NCBI GenBank assembly: GCA_029265125.1
Contig: JAJUJX010000012.1
Span: 20,523-84,522, forward strand
DNA: 64,000 nt
Direction: 5' to 3'
From: Tolumonas sp008015085
Lineage (GTDB): Bacteria > Pseudomonadota > Gammaproteobacteria > Enterobacterales > Aeromonadaceae
This document shows, in pieces, positions 34,773-43,459 of this stretch. The notes beneath the pieces are model-generated. The model was not told where the DNA came from and ran no database searches. It saw only the letters and a program-made list of their open reading frames with translations. The first letter of the stretch is position 1, and the number at the start of each line of letters is the position of its first letter. The translations under genes and the position numbers were made by a program.

Positions 34773-35888
34773 ATGAACTGGTTAGGTCGTTACACTAAAT
34801 TCACAGCTATTCTGCTACTGGCTTTAACTACCAAGTTTGCTATGGCAAAGCAGGTAGAGATAGAAGATGTACTGGGGCGCAAAGTCACTATTGATACGCC
34901 CGCAAAACGGGTGTTGCTTGGTTTTTATATCGAAGATTATTTTGCGATCGGCGGTGAAAAATCTTTTGATCGCCTTGCCGGTATTTCCAGCGGCTGGTTT
35001 ATAAAATCCCGCCCGGCTATTTGGGATCTGTATGTTGCCAGCAAACCGCAACTGGCCAAGATCCCGAACATCGGTAACGTGCAGGATCAGACGTTCTCGA
35101 CGGAAAAAGTCTTAGCCAGCAAACCGGATGTCGTTGTTCTGGCTGACTGGCAATACAAAGCGCTCGGCTCTGAGTTAGCCCGTCTGGAGCAGGCCAGGAT
35201 CCCGGTAGTGGTCATTGATTACAATGCGCAAACACTGGAACGCCACTTAGCCAGCACACGTATTCTGGGTCAGGTTACCGGAGAAACAGAGCGTGCGGAG
35301 AATATCGCTCACGCCTATGAACAGGTAGTGCATACCATTACCGAACGGATCGCAGCCGCCAAGCTTCCCAAACCGCGTGTTTACATCGAGCTGGGAGATA
35401 AAGGCCCGGCAGAATACAGCTACACCTACGGTAAAAACATGTGGGGTGCGATGGCTGAGCTGGCTGGAGGCACCAACGTGGCAGCCCCCTTCGTTGAAAG
35501 CTGGGGCACTATTCATCCGGAACAATTATTGGCCAGCAAACCTGAAGTGATCCTGATTGCCGGATATGAAAGTGTGGTCAGCCCAACGGCCATGCAGGTT
35601 GGTCAGGACATCACGGCCGCCAATGTGCAGCAACGCTTGCTGGGCTTTACTCAGCGAGCCGGCTGGTCTGACTTGCCTGCAGTGAAGAATCAGCGAGTCT
35701 ATGCGGTCTATCATGGTGCCACCCGCAGCATCATGGATGCCGCCCTGATCCAATATACCGCCAAGACACTCTATCCGGATTTATTTAAAGATTTAGATCC
35801 GATAGCTACCTATCTGAAATTCTACGAGCAGTACCTGCCCATCCGCCCGCATGGCACCTTCATGCTGGGTGTGCAGGATAAACTGTAA
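34773..35888 (+). CDS. Iron-siderophore type periplasmic binding protein (FecB/FepB fold)
   Basis: 371 residues. Sec signal peptide (MNWLGRYTKFTAILLLALTTKFAMA), then the class III binding fold starting VEIEDVLGRKVTIDTPAKRVLL. The start at 34773 has an AAGGA site; the in-frame ATG at 34716 overlaps the Fur box and lacks a signal peptide start. Divergent from its permease/ATPase genes. No TonB-dependent receptor gene is nearby, so the ligand is not predictable. Confidence 0.88.
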   Translation: MNWLGRYTKFTAILLLALTTKFAMAKQVEIEDVLGRKVTIDTPAKRVLLGFYIEDYFAIGGEKSFDRLAGISSGWFIKSRPAIWDLYVASKPQLAKIPNIGNVQDQTFSTEKVLASKPDVVVLADWQYKALGSELARLEQARIPVVVIDYNAQTLERHLASTRILGQVTGETERAENIAHAYEQVVHTITERIAAAKLPKPRVYIELGDKGPAEYSYTYGKNMWGAMAELAGGTNVAAPFVESWGTIHPEQLLASKPEVILIAGYESVVSPTAMQVGQDITAANVQQRLLGFTQRAGWSDLPAVKNQRVYAVYHGATRSIMDAALIQYTAKTLYPDLFKDLDPIATYLKFYEQYLPIRPHGTFMLGVQDKL

Positions 35889-35942
35889 GCTATTGATTCA
35901 TGCGCCGTTCAGTCATGATGAACGGCGTAATCCATCAAAGTT

Positions 35943-36617
35943 TCAGGACTTCACTCCAGAGATACTGGCCAGGTGTCGAGCCAGCACTTCGCGGGCACGA
36001 CGGGCAACATCTGAGCCAACGCGCTCGTCCAAAATGTCGGTTAACTGCTGCAACTGATCAGCCTTAAGCCCGATATTCATACTGATGCACAAATGAGCCT
36101 GAAGCTGCGGCTCCACGCCTGCCAATGCCGACAGCATGCCGATCGTAGCTAATTCACGACTAGGCCAGTCGAGGTTATCACGTTCAAAAATGTCACCAAA
36201 GAGATGAGTTCTGAGGTATTCGTTCGCAGCAGGAGCGAAATCAAACAACGGCCCTGTCACTGGAGCACCAACCAATTTTGTTTGATTTGCAGTGCCTGCC
36301 GCCAACAACGCATCGCCCTTAGGAATAGTCCGTTCAGGTTCACGACCTAAAGGATCCTGAATACCACGCTGTTTGCGATCTTCCAGCACACGGATCAGTT
36401 CACTCAGTGCATTGAGGCTGCGCGGGAATCCGGCGTAAGCATATAGCTGCACTAGAATTTCGCGGATCTCACTTACCGTCAGGCCTGCATCCAGCCCCTG
36501 ATTAAGAGCGGTGTTCAGCCCAGCCAGATCACCAGCTGCCGCAAAAGCACCAATCGGCACAATGGCTTGCTGGCGGGCATCCAGAGATGTAGCAGAGTTT
36601 GTTTGGCTTGAGTTCAT
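35943..36617 (-). CDS. Carboxymuconolactone decarboxylase family protein (two-domain)
   Basis: 224 residues with two AhpD/CMD-type helical units (about 15-105 and 125-215). The first has ARQQAIVPIGAFAAAGDLAGL and VSEIREILVQLYAYAGFPRSLNAL; the second has SRELATIGMLSALAGVEPQLQAHL. No CxxC peroxidatic pair is seen, so it is not an AhpD-type reductase, and the substrate is unknown. An ATG with an AGGAAA site at 36617 was chosen. This start overlaps the stop of a short signal-peptide-like ORF by ATGA. Co-oriented with the upstream aldo/keto reductase. Confidence 0.78.
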   Translation of the reverse strand: MNSSQTNSATSLDARQQAIVPIGAFAAAGDLAGLNTALNQGLDAGLTVSEIREILVQLYAYAGFPRSLNALSELIRVLEDRKQRGIQDPLGREPERTIPKGDALLAAGTANQTKLVGAPVTGPLFDFAPAANEYLRTHLFGDIFERDNLDWPSRELATIGMLSALAGVEPQLQAHLCISMNIGLKADQLQQLTDILDERVGSDVARRAREVLARHLASISGVKS

Positions 36618-36706
36618 CGATTGGGTTTCCTGTTGATAGAGGCATAGCCTGATACAAGTACCAGACTCAACGATAAGGCCACCAGTATGGTGGGACAACG
36701 GCACAT
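36614..36706 (-). other. 30-codon ORF encoding a signal-peptide-like sequence, overlapping the CMD gene start
   Basis: The peptide MCRCPTILVALSLSLVLVSG plus YASINRKPNR has a short basic N-region, a 14-residue hydrophobic core and an AxA-like exit (GYAS). It has a strong GAGGTG ribosome site and begins 12 bp after the aldo/keto reductase stop. Its TGA overlaps the ATG of the downstream gene in another frame. It may be the frameshifted signal peptide of the CMD protein, or a translation-coupling leader. Not a typical lipoprotein because no lipobox Cys is present. Confidence 0.55.
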
Positions 36707-36718
36707 ATGTATCACCTC

Positions 36719-37723
36719 TCAGATGAGCTGACGGCCTTCGACGGGGTAACCGGGATCTGTGTAACCAGGTGTGGAAACATGACCCGGAGGAACAAGACTA
36801 TCAACAAGCTGTTCATCTTCTTCACCAAGTTCCAGGGTCAGTGCTGGCAGATAACTATCCCACTGTTCTTCTGTCCGGGGGCCGGCGATCGTCGCGCTGA
36901 CCATAGCATTTTTCAGCACCCAAGCCAGCGCGAATGCCACGGAAGTAGTACCTCGCTGCGCTGCATGTTCTGCGATCAGCTGTGCGATCCGCACAGATTC
37001 AGGACGCCATTCTGTCTGTTGAATGCGCAGATCCCCCCGGCTGACACGTGATCCGGCAGGCGGTGGCATATCAAGGGCGTATTTGCCAGTTAGCACCCCG
37101 CGCGCCAGAGGACTATATGACACAACACCTAGCCCGTAATGCCGGGCTGCCGGTAATTGCTCCACCTCAGCCGTACGATCAACTATGTTATATAAAGGCT
37201 CGCTGGCTACCGGCCGCTCTATGTTCAGGAGATCGCAGATACGGACAACCTCAGCAATGCGCCAGCCTCGGAAATTAGATAAGCCAAAATATCTCAGCTT
37301 ACCTTCACGGACTAAATCGCCTACGGCGCGCACAGATTCTTCCAACGGCAGGCCGGGAATGGCACGATGGAAATACAAAATATCGAGATAATCCGTGCCT
37401 AAACGCTTGAGACTGGCTTCTACCGACTGATAGATCCATTTGCGGGACTGCCCCTGTTCATTAGGTTCTTGCGAGAAGGGGAAGCCAAATTTACTCGCCA
37501 CCACCCATTGATCACGTCGGGCAGTAATTGCGCGACCGACAATCACCTCTGACCGGCCGGCATGATAGACATCTGCGGTGTCAATGAAATTGATGCCGGC
37601 ATCAAAAGCCTTATGGATGATGCGAGCGGCGGTAGCTTCTTCTGTTTCGCCGCCGAACATCATAGTCCCCAGACATAGCGGAGACACTTTCAATGCGCTG
37701 CGTCCAAGGTAGCGATAGTCCAT
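36719..37723 (-). CDS. Aldo/keto reductase
   Basis: 334 residues, TIM-barrel NADPH-dependent oxidoreductase. Conserved: FIDTADVYHAGRSE (catalytic Asp and Tyr), ASKFGFPF (Lys), LDILYFHRAIPG (His), SNFRGW, and YSPLARGVLTGKY. The group resembles the YajO/YccK-type aldehyde reductases. Divergent from a LysR gene (37876) across 152 bp, which probably controls it together with the CMD family gene behind it. Confidence 0.9.
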   Translation of the reverse strand: MDYRYLGRSALKVSPLCLGTMMFGGETEEATAARIIHKAFDAGINFIDTADVYHAGRSEVIVGRAITARRDQWVVASKFGFPFSQEPNEQGQSRKWIYQSVEASLKRLGTDYLDILYFHRAIPGLPLEESVRAVGDLVREGKLRYFGLSNFRGWRIAEVVRICDLLNIERPVASEPLYNIVDRTAEVEQLPAARHYGLGVVSYSPLARGVLTGKYALDMPPPAGSRVSRGDLRIQQTEWRPESVRIAQLIAEHAAQRGTTSVAFALAWVLKNAMVSATIAGPRTEEQWDSYLPALTLELGEEDEQLVDSLVPPGHVSTPGYTDPGYPVEGRQLI

Positions 37724-37875
37724 ATTTTATATCCTCTGATTCAACGATATTTACCTGCCAATAGCTGAGATTTTCACCTCCCGGCTCTGAGCAGAGACAC
37801 AGTTGAACTTTAGAGGAGTTGTTATTGTCTGATAAGACTATAAAATCAACATACTTATGTGCATATAATTCACCA

Positions 37876-38802
37876 ATGACCAAAGAAAGCCTCGACGATC
37901 TGCAAGCCTTCGTCACTGTTGCGCGCGAGCGCAGCTTCACCCGTGCTGCAGCACAATTGGGTCTGTCCCGTTCAGCACTGAGTCATACAATACTGGCCCT
38001 TGAGGCACGTCTGGGGGTGAGATTACTCACGCGTACGACCCGTAGCGTCTCCACAACTGAAGCTGGATCTCGATTACTCGATACGGTAGCTCCCCGGCTT
38101 GATGAAATATCACAGGAGCTGACCTCACTCAGTGCGCTGCGCGAAAAACCTGCAGGTACAGTGCGTATTACCGCCCATGATCATGCAATCACCACAGTGC
38201 TCTGGCCCCGTTTACTGCCTTTACTCAGGGAATATCCTGACATTCGGATTGAACTCAGCGTCGACTACGCCTTCGTTGACATCGCAGCTAATCGATTCGA
38301 TGCCGGCGTACGCTCAGGTGATCAAGTGGATAAAGACATGATCGCTGTACGTATAGCACCAGAATTACGCATGGCCGTAGCCGCAGCACCAGAATATCTG
38401 GCTGACAGGCATCGCCCTGTCAGCCCACAAGACCTTATCGGCCATTGCTGCGTTAACTTACGCTTGCCCACACATGGTGGCTTGTATGCCTGGGACTTCG
38501 AAAAAGACGGTCAGTCCTTGAACGTGCGTGTATCCGGCCAAGTGACGTTCAACAATACGTTTCTGATGCTGCAAGCTGCGCTGGATGGCATGGGCTTCAT
38601 CTACATACCGTTGGATCTTATGCAACCGCACATTGATGCGGGCAGACTGATCCCCGTACTCGAAGACTGGTGGCCCACATTTCCGGGTTACCACCTCTAT
38701 TATGCCAATCGCAAGCAGGTCGCTCCGGCACTTGCACTGGTAATCGAAGCCTTGCGGTGGCAGAAAGATATAGCGAATGCGCCACCCACCTCCACCGATT
38801 GA
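37876..38802 (+). CDS. LysR family transcriptional regulator
   Basis: 308 residues. N-terminal helix-turn-helix SFTRAAAQLGLSRSALSHTI, then the effector domain from about residue 90 (GTVRITAHDHAITTVLWPRLL). The ATG at 37876 gives the canonical start MTKESLDDLQAF; the upstream in-frame ATG at 37819 adds 19 residues without conservation. Divergent from the aldo/keto reductase operon, its likely target. Confidence 0.87.
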   Translation: MTKESLDDLQAFVTVARERSFTRAAAQLGLSRSALSHTILALEARLGVRLLTRTTRSVSTTEAGSRLLDTVAPRLDEISQELTSLSALREKPAGTVRITAHDHAITTVLWPRLLPLLREYPDIRIELSVDYAFVDIAANRFDAGVRSGDQVDKDMIAVRIAPELRMAVAAAPEYLADRHRPVSPQDLIGHCCVNLRLPTHGGLYAWDFEKDGQSLNVRVSGQVTFNNTFLMLQAALDGMGFIYIPLDLMQPHIDAGRLIPVLEDWWPTFPGYHLYYANRKQVAPALALVIEALRWQKDIANAPPTSTD

Positions 38803-38875
38803 TGCGCGCGGCCACAGAAATTGTGGTATTTTTCTAACCCGCACAGGTCAATAGAAATCAGCTAATGGAGTCAGC

Positions 38876-39088
38876 ATGCAAGAGATCATCATCACTCGCG
38901 AACCGGTCGAATTATTCAAAATTCTCAAGTTTGAAAACATTGCCTCGAGTGGCGGTGAAGCCAAAGCCATGATTGAAAATGAAAACGTGTTAGTGAATGG
39001 CTTGCTTGAAACCCAAAAACGTAAAAAAATTGTCTCCGGGGATATTATTGAAGTTGCAGGTATTGAATATAAAATCGTATTAGTCTGA
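38876..39088 (+). CDS. ybcJ: S4-domain RNA-binding protein, YbcJ-like
   Basis: 70 residues, essentially a lone S4 RNA-binding domain: LFKILKFENIASSGGEAKAMI followed by NVLVNG and a basic KRKKI strand. The E. coli YbcJ/YaaA-type proteins of this size bind RNA but their job is unclear. GGAG ribosome site. Followed by a bidirectional terminator. Confidence 0.8.
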   Translation: MQEIIITREPVELFKILKFENIASSGGEAKAMIENENVLVNGLLETQKRKKIVSGDIIEVAGIEYKIVLV

Positions 39089-39145
39089 ATCTCTAAAGTG
39101 GCTTATTGATTCTGTACGCCAGATAAGAAGCGAAATTCACAACAG

Positions 39146-39179
39146 AAAAAGGGAAAGAACTCACTGTCTTTCCCTTTTT
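39146..39179. terminator. Bidirectional intrinsic terminator
   Basis: AAAAAGGGAAAGA (39146-39158) pairs perfectly with 39167-39179 (13 bp). A T-run ends each strand. It separates the convergent S4-domain gene and the NemA-like reductase gene. Confidence 0.92.
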
Positions 39180-39184
39180 TGACG

Positions 39185-40237
39185 TTACCCTAAAGCAGGG
39201 TAATCGGTGTAGCCCGTTTCACCACCACCGTACATCACATCAGTGCGCAGCTCATTAAAGGGCCCGTTTTCCTGCAGGCGAGCTACCAGATCCGGGTTCG
39301 CAATAAACTGTTTTCCCCAGGCAGCGGCATCAGCGATCCCTGCATTAAGTAAAGCCTGAGCACTTTCTCGGGTCAGTTGTTCATTAACAATCACGGTACC
39401 ACCAAAAGATTGCTTCAATTGTGGTGTTAAGGCAGGGGCATTGAAATGCTCACGGGTAAAAATAAAAGCAATGCCACGTTTACCCAACTCTTTAGCCACA
39501 TAACCGAAGGTTGCTTCGGGATCATGATCACCCATGGTATGCGAATCTCCGCGAGGAGCTAAATGCACTCCCACACGACCGGCACCCCAGACACTGATCG
39601 CCGCATCAGTTGCTTCCAGCAGTAAACGCGCCCGGTTTTCGATCACTCCGCCATATTCATCGGTGCGTCGATTGGTGGTGCTTTGCAGGAACTGGTCAAG
39701 CAAATAACCATTTGCCGCATGAATTTCTACACCATCAAATCCGGCTTTTTTCGCGTTTTCAGCCCCTTTGCGGTAGGTTTCGATGATCGCCGGAAGCTCT
39801 TCCAGTTCGAGAGCTCGCGGCACTACATACGGTTTCATTGGACGGATCAGGCTTACATGCCCCTCCGCAGCAATCGCGCTTGGTGCCACCGGCAATTCGC
39901 CATTCAGATAGCTGGGATCGGAAATACGACCTACATGCCAAAGCTGCATAACAATGGTACCACCAGCCTGATGCACTGCATCGGTAATCAGCTTCCAGCC
40001 CGCTACTTGCTCGTCAGACCAAATACCTGGAGTATCCGGATAGCCAACTCCCATCGGGGTAACCGAGGTTGCCTCAGTGATAATCAAACCGGCTGAGGCT
40101 CGCTGAGCATAATATTCAGCCATCAACGCATTTGGCACCCGGCCTTCACTGGCACGACAACGCGTCAGTGGTGCCATCACTACTCGGTTTTTCAGCGATA
40201 ATTCGCCCATCTTAATGGGTTCAAACAAGGTAGCCAT
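39185..40237 (-). CDS. nemA: Alkene/N-ethylmaleimide reductase, old yellow enzyme family
   Basis: 350 residues, single-domain OYE. Starts MATLFEPIKMGELSLKNRVVMAPLTRCRA, with the flavin-binding RTDEYGG, the substrate-side residues in GVEIHAANGYLLDQFLQ, and a C-terminal YTDYPAL. Typical xenobiotic or enone reductase using NADPH. The ATG at 40237 has a GGAGG site. It follows a small ArsR-type regulator gene by 13 bp, so it is probably induced by an electrophile or thiol-active compound. That differs from the TetR-type NemR in E. coli. The gene symbol is by similarity only. Confidence 0.85.
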   Translation of the reverse strand: MATLFEPIKMGELSLKNRVVMAPLTRCRASEGRVPNALMAEYYAQRASAGLIITEATSVTPMGVGYPDTPGIWSDEQVAGWKLITDAVHQAGGTIVMQLWHVGRISDPSYLNGELPVAPSAIAAEGHVSLIRPMKPYVVPRALELEELPAIIETYRKGAENAKKAGFDGVEIHAANGYLLDQFLQSTTNRRTDEYGGVIENRARLLLEATDAAISVWGAGRVGVHLAPRGDSHTMGDHDPEATFGYVAKELGKRGIAFIFTREHFNAPALTPQLKQSFGGTVIVNEQLTRESAQALLNAGIADAAAWGKQFIANPDLVARLQENGPFNELRTDVMYGGGETGYTDYPALG

Positions 40238-40250
40238 GCAACCTCCAAAG

Positions 40251-40556
40251 TTATAAAGCCTGCTGTATATGAGCTGTAAACTCCGCAATCACCGTCTCAT
40301 TTCGCTGATAATAAACCCATTGCCCAACCCGTTTGGATGTGAGCAACCCAGCACGTTGCAACGTTGCCAGATGCGAAGAGATGGTCGATTGCGATAATCC
40401 CGCCCGTTCAAAGATCTGTCCGACACAGATGCCATTGTCATACGGCGTTTTTTGCTCCGGAAAAGATTCCGCAGGTGTTTTCAACCACTGCAGAATATCT
40501 CTGCGAACCGGATTAGCTAACGCTTTGATAATGGAATCGACTTCCTGATTCTTCAT
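40251..40556 (-). CDS. ArsR family winged-helix regulator of the OYE operon
   Basis: 101 residues. Winged helix-turn-helix NPVRRDILQWL ... AGLSQSTISSHLATLQRAGLLTSKRVGQWVYYQRN. It has a single Cys (NGICVGQIF), as in thiol-based ArsR sensors, and lacks the metal-binding CxC/C motif of ArsR proper. Co-directional with and 13 bp upstream of the OYE gene. A 7-bp inverted repeat lies about 30 bp before its start. Confidence 0.86.
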   Translation of the reverse strand: MKNQEVDSIIKALANPVRRDILQWLKTPAESFPEQKTPYDNGICVGQIFERAGLSQSTISSHLATLQRAGLLTSKRVGQWVYYQRNETVIAEFTAHIQQAL

Positions 40557-40586
40557 AGTCATCACCTGAACAGATGGCTTTACTGT

Positions 40587-40606
40587 ATATCGAGATATTT
40601 CGATAT
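40587..40606. promoter_or_regulatory. Candidate operator of the ArsR-type regulator
   Basis: ATATCGA (40587-40593) and TCGATAT (40600-40606) form a perfect 7-bp inverted repeat with a 6-base spacer, starting 31 bp upstream of the regulator start codon. Location and symmetry suit autorepression. The rest of 40607-40816 holds no gene and no B12 box before cobD. Confidence 0.6.
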
Positions 40607-40816
40607 GCAAATATAAATGGTGTCATGTAGGGATAAAATTGTATCAAGTTCTGTCTGTTCAGGAAAAAGAATACCACCTCACCATCCCCCTGAGCGCGAC
40701 CGATTCAAGGCCTGGACGCGCTTTACCATTTCCTCTGTTACAATTTATGCCCAACACATGTCACCGATTGCGCTCTCCCTCCGGCAGAGACAATTTAATA
40801 ACTCAGGAAAACAAGC

Positions 40817-41896
40817 ATGGCAAAGAGCGGTCAGCATGGCGGTAATGTACTGCAAATGGCAGAACAATACGGACTGACACCAGATTCAATCCTGGATTTC
40901 AGCGCCAACATCAATCCGCTCGGCATGCCGTCATCGCTTAAACAAGCCATCATTAATAATCTGGATCTGGCAGAGCACTACCCGGACATCGATTATCGGC
41001 GTCTGCATGATGCGCTTGCCTGTCATATCGGGTGCAGCCCCCGATCAGTTCTGGCCGGTAATGGTGCAACCGAGCTGATTTTTGCACTCACGCATTATCT
41101 GCACCCCCAAAAAGCCATGCTACCCATTCCTGGGTTTGCCGAATATCGCCGCGCGCTGGAGCGAGGCTCCTGCAACATCGTAGATTACACGTTGCACGAA
41201 TCCGATGATTACCAGCCTACCGAGGCATTACTGGATGCACTGACACCGGATCTCGATTGCCTGTTTTTATGTACCCCTAATAATCCGACAGGGCAACAAC
41301 CTCCCCTTTCATTACTACTGCAGATCCTCGACCGTTGCCGTGCACTCCAGATCTCGCTGATTGTTGATGAATCGTTCATTGATTTTCTGCCCGGCCAGAC
41401 CGGGTTAACCGCTTATCTGAACAATTACCCAAACCTCTACATCCTGCGTTCGCTGACAAAGTTTTTCGCTATTCCCGGTTTACGTCTCGGCTACTTACTC
41501 AGTGCGAATGAGCAAGCCATTAATGCTATGCGCGATCAACGTGAGCCATGGACGATCAATGCCTTCGCTGCATTGGCCGGAGAAACTGTTTTGAATGATC
41601 GGGTCTATATTCAGCAAACTCATCACTGGCTGGCAACAGAACAGGCCTATCTCTATCAGGCTTTAAGTGAATTCAAAGAGCTACACGTCTGGCACCCTGC
41701 GGCCAATTATATTTTTATCCGTAATCGGCAAACTGATCTGCAACTGCAAGAGGAATTACTCAGGCATCATCTGCTGATCCGTCACTGCGCCAATTACCCC
41801 GGGCTTAGCGCACACCATTATCGGATCGCCATTAAAAACCACGCACATAACCAACAGCTGGTTACAGCCCTGAAGCAGGTATTCGGAAATGGCTGA
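40817..41896 (+). CDS. cobD: Threonine-phosphate decarboxylase CobD
   Basis: 359 residues, PLP-dependent aminotransferase fold type I. Makes (R)-1-amino-2-propanol O-2-phosphate, the linker installed by CbiB. Motifs: HGGNV at the N-terminus, DFSANINPLG, NGATELI, CTPNNPTG, DESFIDF, the PLP-Lys in RSLTKFFAIPGLRLGY. It overlaps the next gene (pduX) by 8 bases. Functionally it belongs with the cbiA-cbiB-cobU-cobS group 13 kb away. Confidence 0.93.
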   Translation: MAKSGQHGGNVLQMAEQYGLTPDSILDFSANINPLGMPSSLKQAIINNLDLAEHYPDIDYRRLHDALACHIGCSPRSVLAGNGATELIFALTHYLHPQKAMLPIPGFAEYRRALERGSCNIVDYTLHESDDYQPTEALLDALTPDLDCLFLCTPNNPTGQQPPLSLLLQILDRCRALQISLIVDESFIDFLPGQTGLTAYLNNYPNLYILRSLTKFFAIPGLRLGYLLSANEQAINAMRDQREPWTINAFAALAGETVLNDRVYIQQTHHWLATEQAYLYQALSEFKELHVWHPAANYIFIRNRQTDLQLQEELLRHHLLIRHCANYPGLSAHHYRIAIKNHAHNQQLVTALKQVFGNG

Positions 41897-42752
41897 AGCT
41901 CGCTGCCCTGCCTCTTGTGGTGAACTGCTCCAGGGATTGATTCAAAGTAGTGAAAAACTGATTTCCTGCCCTATCAACTGGTTCAGCACCGTGGAGGTCA
42001 AAAACGGCAAGCCCGATCTCCAGCACGAACGTCCGATGATGCGACAGGCGTTGTTGTCTGTTTTGAGATGGCTGGAGATCCCTGAAAAAGCCAGCCGGGA
42101 ACTGGCGATCCGCTATGACTCCACTATTCCGATCGCCAAAGGCATGGCCAGCAGTACAGCTGACATCGCTGCGACTATCATGGCCACCGCCCGGCATTTT
42201 GGCGTTTCTCTGCCCGAACATTCCATAGCGAAACTCTGTGTCAGCCTGGAACCAACCGACAGCACAATTTTCAATCAACTAACGCTTTTCGATCATAATA
42301 AAGGAAGCATCCATCACCAGTTTGACTGGGTGCCAGAGCTGGATGTTCTGATCCTAGAAAGTCCATCTCAGCTGACAACGTCTGACTACCACTTGATAAA
42401 TCGTCGTGCCCAGCTTGTACAAAATGAAACCATCCTGACGGATGCCTGGCATCTTTTTCAGGATGGTATGGAGCAAAAGGATATAACTCAGATAGGCAGG
42501 GCAGCCACACTTAGTGCGACAGCCAGCCAAAACATATTGCCCAAACCACATTTTCAGGAATTACTCAAAATTGTTGCGCGTTTCAGCCTGCCGGGTCTGA
42601 ATATCGCCCATAGCGGTACCGTCGTTGGTTTACTGATAGACAATGCGCTACATGACCATGAAGAAATTATCCGGGCGCTCAAAGAGTCTGAACCTGGTCG
42701 CTATTACACCCGCTTTCATCAAATGAAATTGATCAGCGGGGGGATAGAGTGA
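41889..42752 (+). CDS. pduX: L-threonine kinase PduX (GHMP kinase)
   Basis: 287 residues. Phosphorylates L-threonine, the precursor used by CobD. N-terminal ARCPASCGELLQG and the GHMP ATP-binding motif PIAKGMASSTADIAA are clear. The overlap with cobD indicates a two-gene aminopropanol-phosphate operon, here without the pdu genes for propanediol use. Confidence 0.9.
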   Translation: MAEARCPASCGELLQGLIQSSEKLISCPINWFSTVEVKNGKPDLQHERPMMRQALLSVLRWLEIPEKASRELAIRYDSTIPIAKGMASSTADIAATIMATARHFGVSLPEHSIAKLCVSLEPTDSTIFNQLTLFDHNKGSIHHQFDWVPELDVLILESPSQLTTSDYHLINRRAQLVQNETILTDAWHLFQDGMEQKDITQIGRAATLSATASQNILPKPHFQELLKIVARFSLPGLNIAHSGTVVGLLIDNALHDHEEIIRALKESEPGRYYTRFHQMKLISGGIE

Positions 42753-42755
42753 AAA

Positions 42756-43112
42756 ATGGGGATTAACCGAACGATGGTCACAAAACATATGCCAGCAAAA
42801 CAAAATCGCCTTGATCGGGAACGCAGAACTATCCGGGTTATGATTGAAATTTACTGCAGATGTCAGCATGCCAGCAGCTCGCTTTGTACCGACTGTCAGC
42901 AGCTGACTGACTATGCAATGAACCGCATCGATAAATGCCGGTTTAAAGCAGACAAACCGACATGTGCCAAATGCCCGGTTCATTGTTATCAAAGTAAAAT
43001 GCGGGAAAAAATTCGTGCCGTTATGCGTTTCTCCGGCCCAAGAATGCTGGTGTATCACCCTATCTTAACGTTATGGCATTACTGGGATGAATTTACGATG
43101 CGCCGCAAATAA
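42756..43112 (+). CDS. ygbA: YgbA-like protein (nitrous oxide-stimulated promoter family)
   Basis: 118 residues. Basic N-terminus with RLDRERRTIRVMIEIYC, then a cysteine-rich core (CRCQHASSSLCTDC, KPTCAKCPVHCY) and RFSGPRMLVYHP, all typical of YgbA. In enterics YgbA is induced by nitric oxide through NsrR; the function is unknown. It follows pduX by 3 bp, an unexpected partner for a nitrosative-stress gene. Confidence 0.8.
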   Translation: MGINRTMVTKHMPAKQNRLDRERRTIRVMIEIYCRCQHASSSLCTDCQQLTDYAMNRIDKCRFKADKPTCAKCPVHCYQSKMREKIRAVMRFSGPRMLVYHPILTLWHYWDEFTMRRK

Positions 43113-43290
43113 CTCTGATTGCTGAAAAAGGGCGAAAGCTTTCAGCTGTCACAAGCAAAATGCATTACACAAATTCAGTGCAGCTCGTTCCTTCTTTTTT
43201 CCCTCAGATCCGCGCGATTGGCACAGTCATCAGCTGATTTATATAAGTAGACTCTTGCTTCCTTTTTAACAGTAACTTAACATCAATATT

Positions 43291-43398
43291 ACAAGGGGAG
43301 TAACTTCCAGCCATCAGGTCGTCAATACGGTGTATTCTCACCCGGCCGTTGGGCAGTTGATTATAACTGTAAGTGAGACCTTGCCATTTCAGGCAAGG
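43291..43398 (+). promoter_or_regulatory. yybP-ykoY (Mn2+) riboswitch upstream of alx
   Basis: The conserved blocks of the class appear in order: AAGGGGAGTAACTTCC (43293-43308), GGTCGTCAATACGG, ACCCGGCCGTTGGGCAG, and GTGAGACCTTGCC (43373-43385). A 7-bp hairpin CCTTGCC/GGCAAGG (43379-43398) follows and may act as the expression switch. The gene behind it is an Alx/TerC protein, the classic target (SraF-alx in E. coli). 43113-43290 holds nothing but promoter-like AT-rich DNA. Confidence 0.92.
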
Positions 43399-43459
43399 CT
43401 CTATGCTTCCGTCAGCTAGGCCAGTACCTGATAAACGCAACATTTTATCGGAGGTACAT

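Noticed and set aside
31578..35888. Vitamin B12 importer (BtuCDF-like), because cobalamin genes flank it
   Set aside because: A 15 of 19 Fur box controls the divergent promoter and no B12 riboswitch is present, so an iron chelate is more likely.
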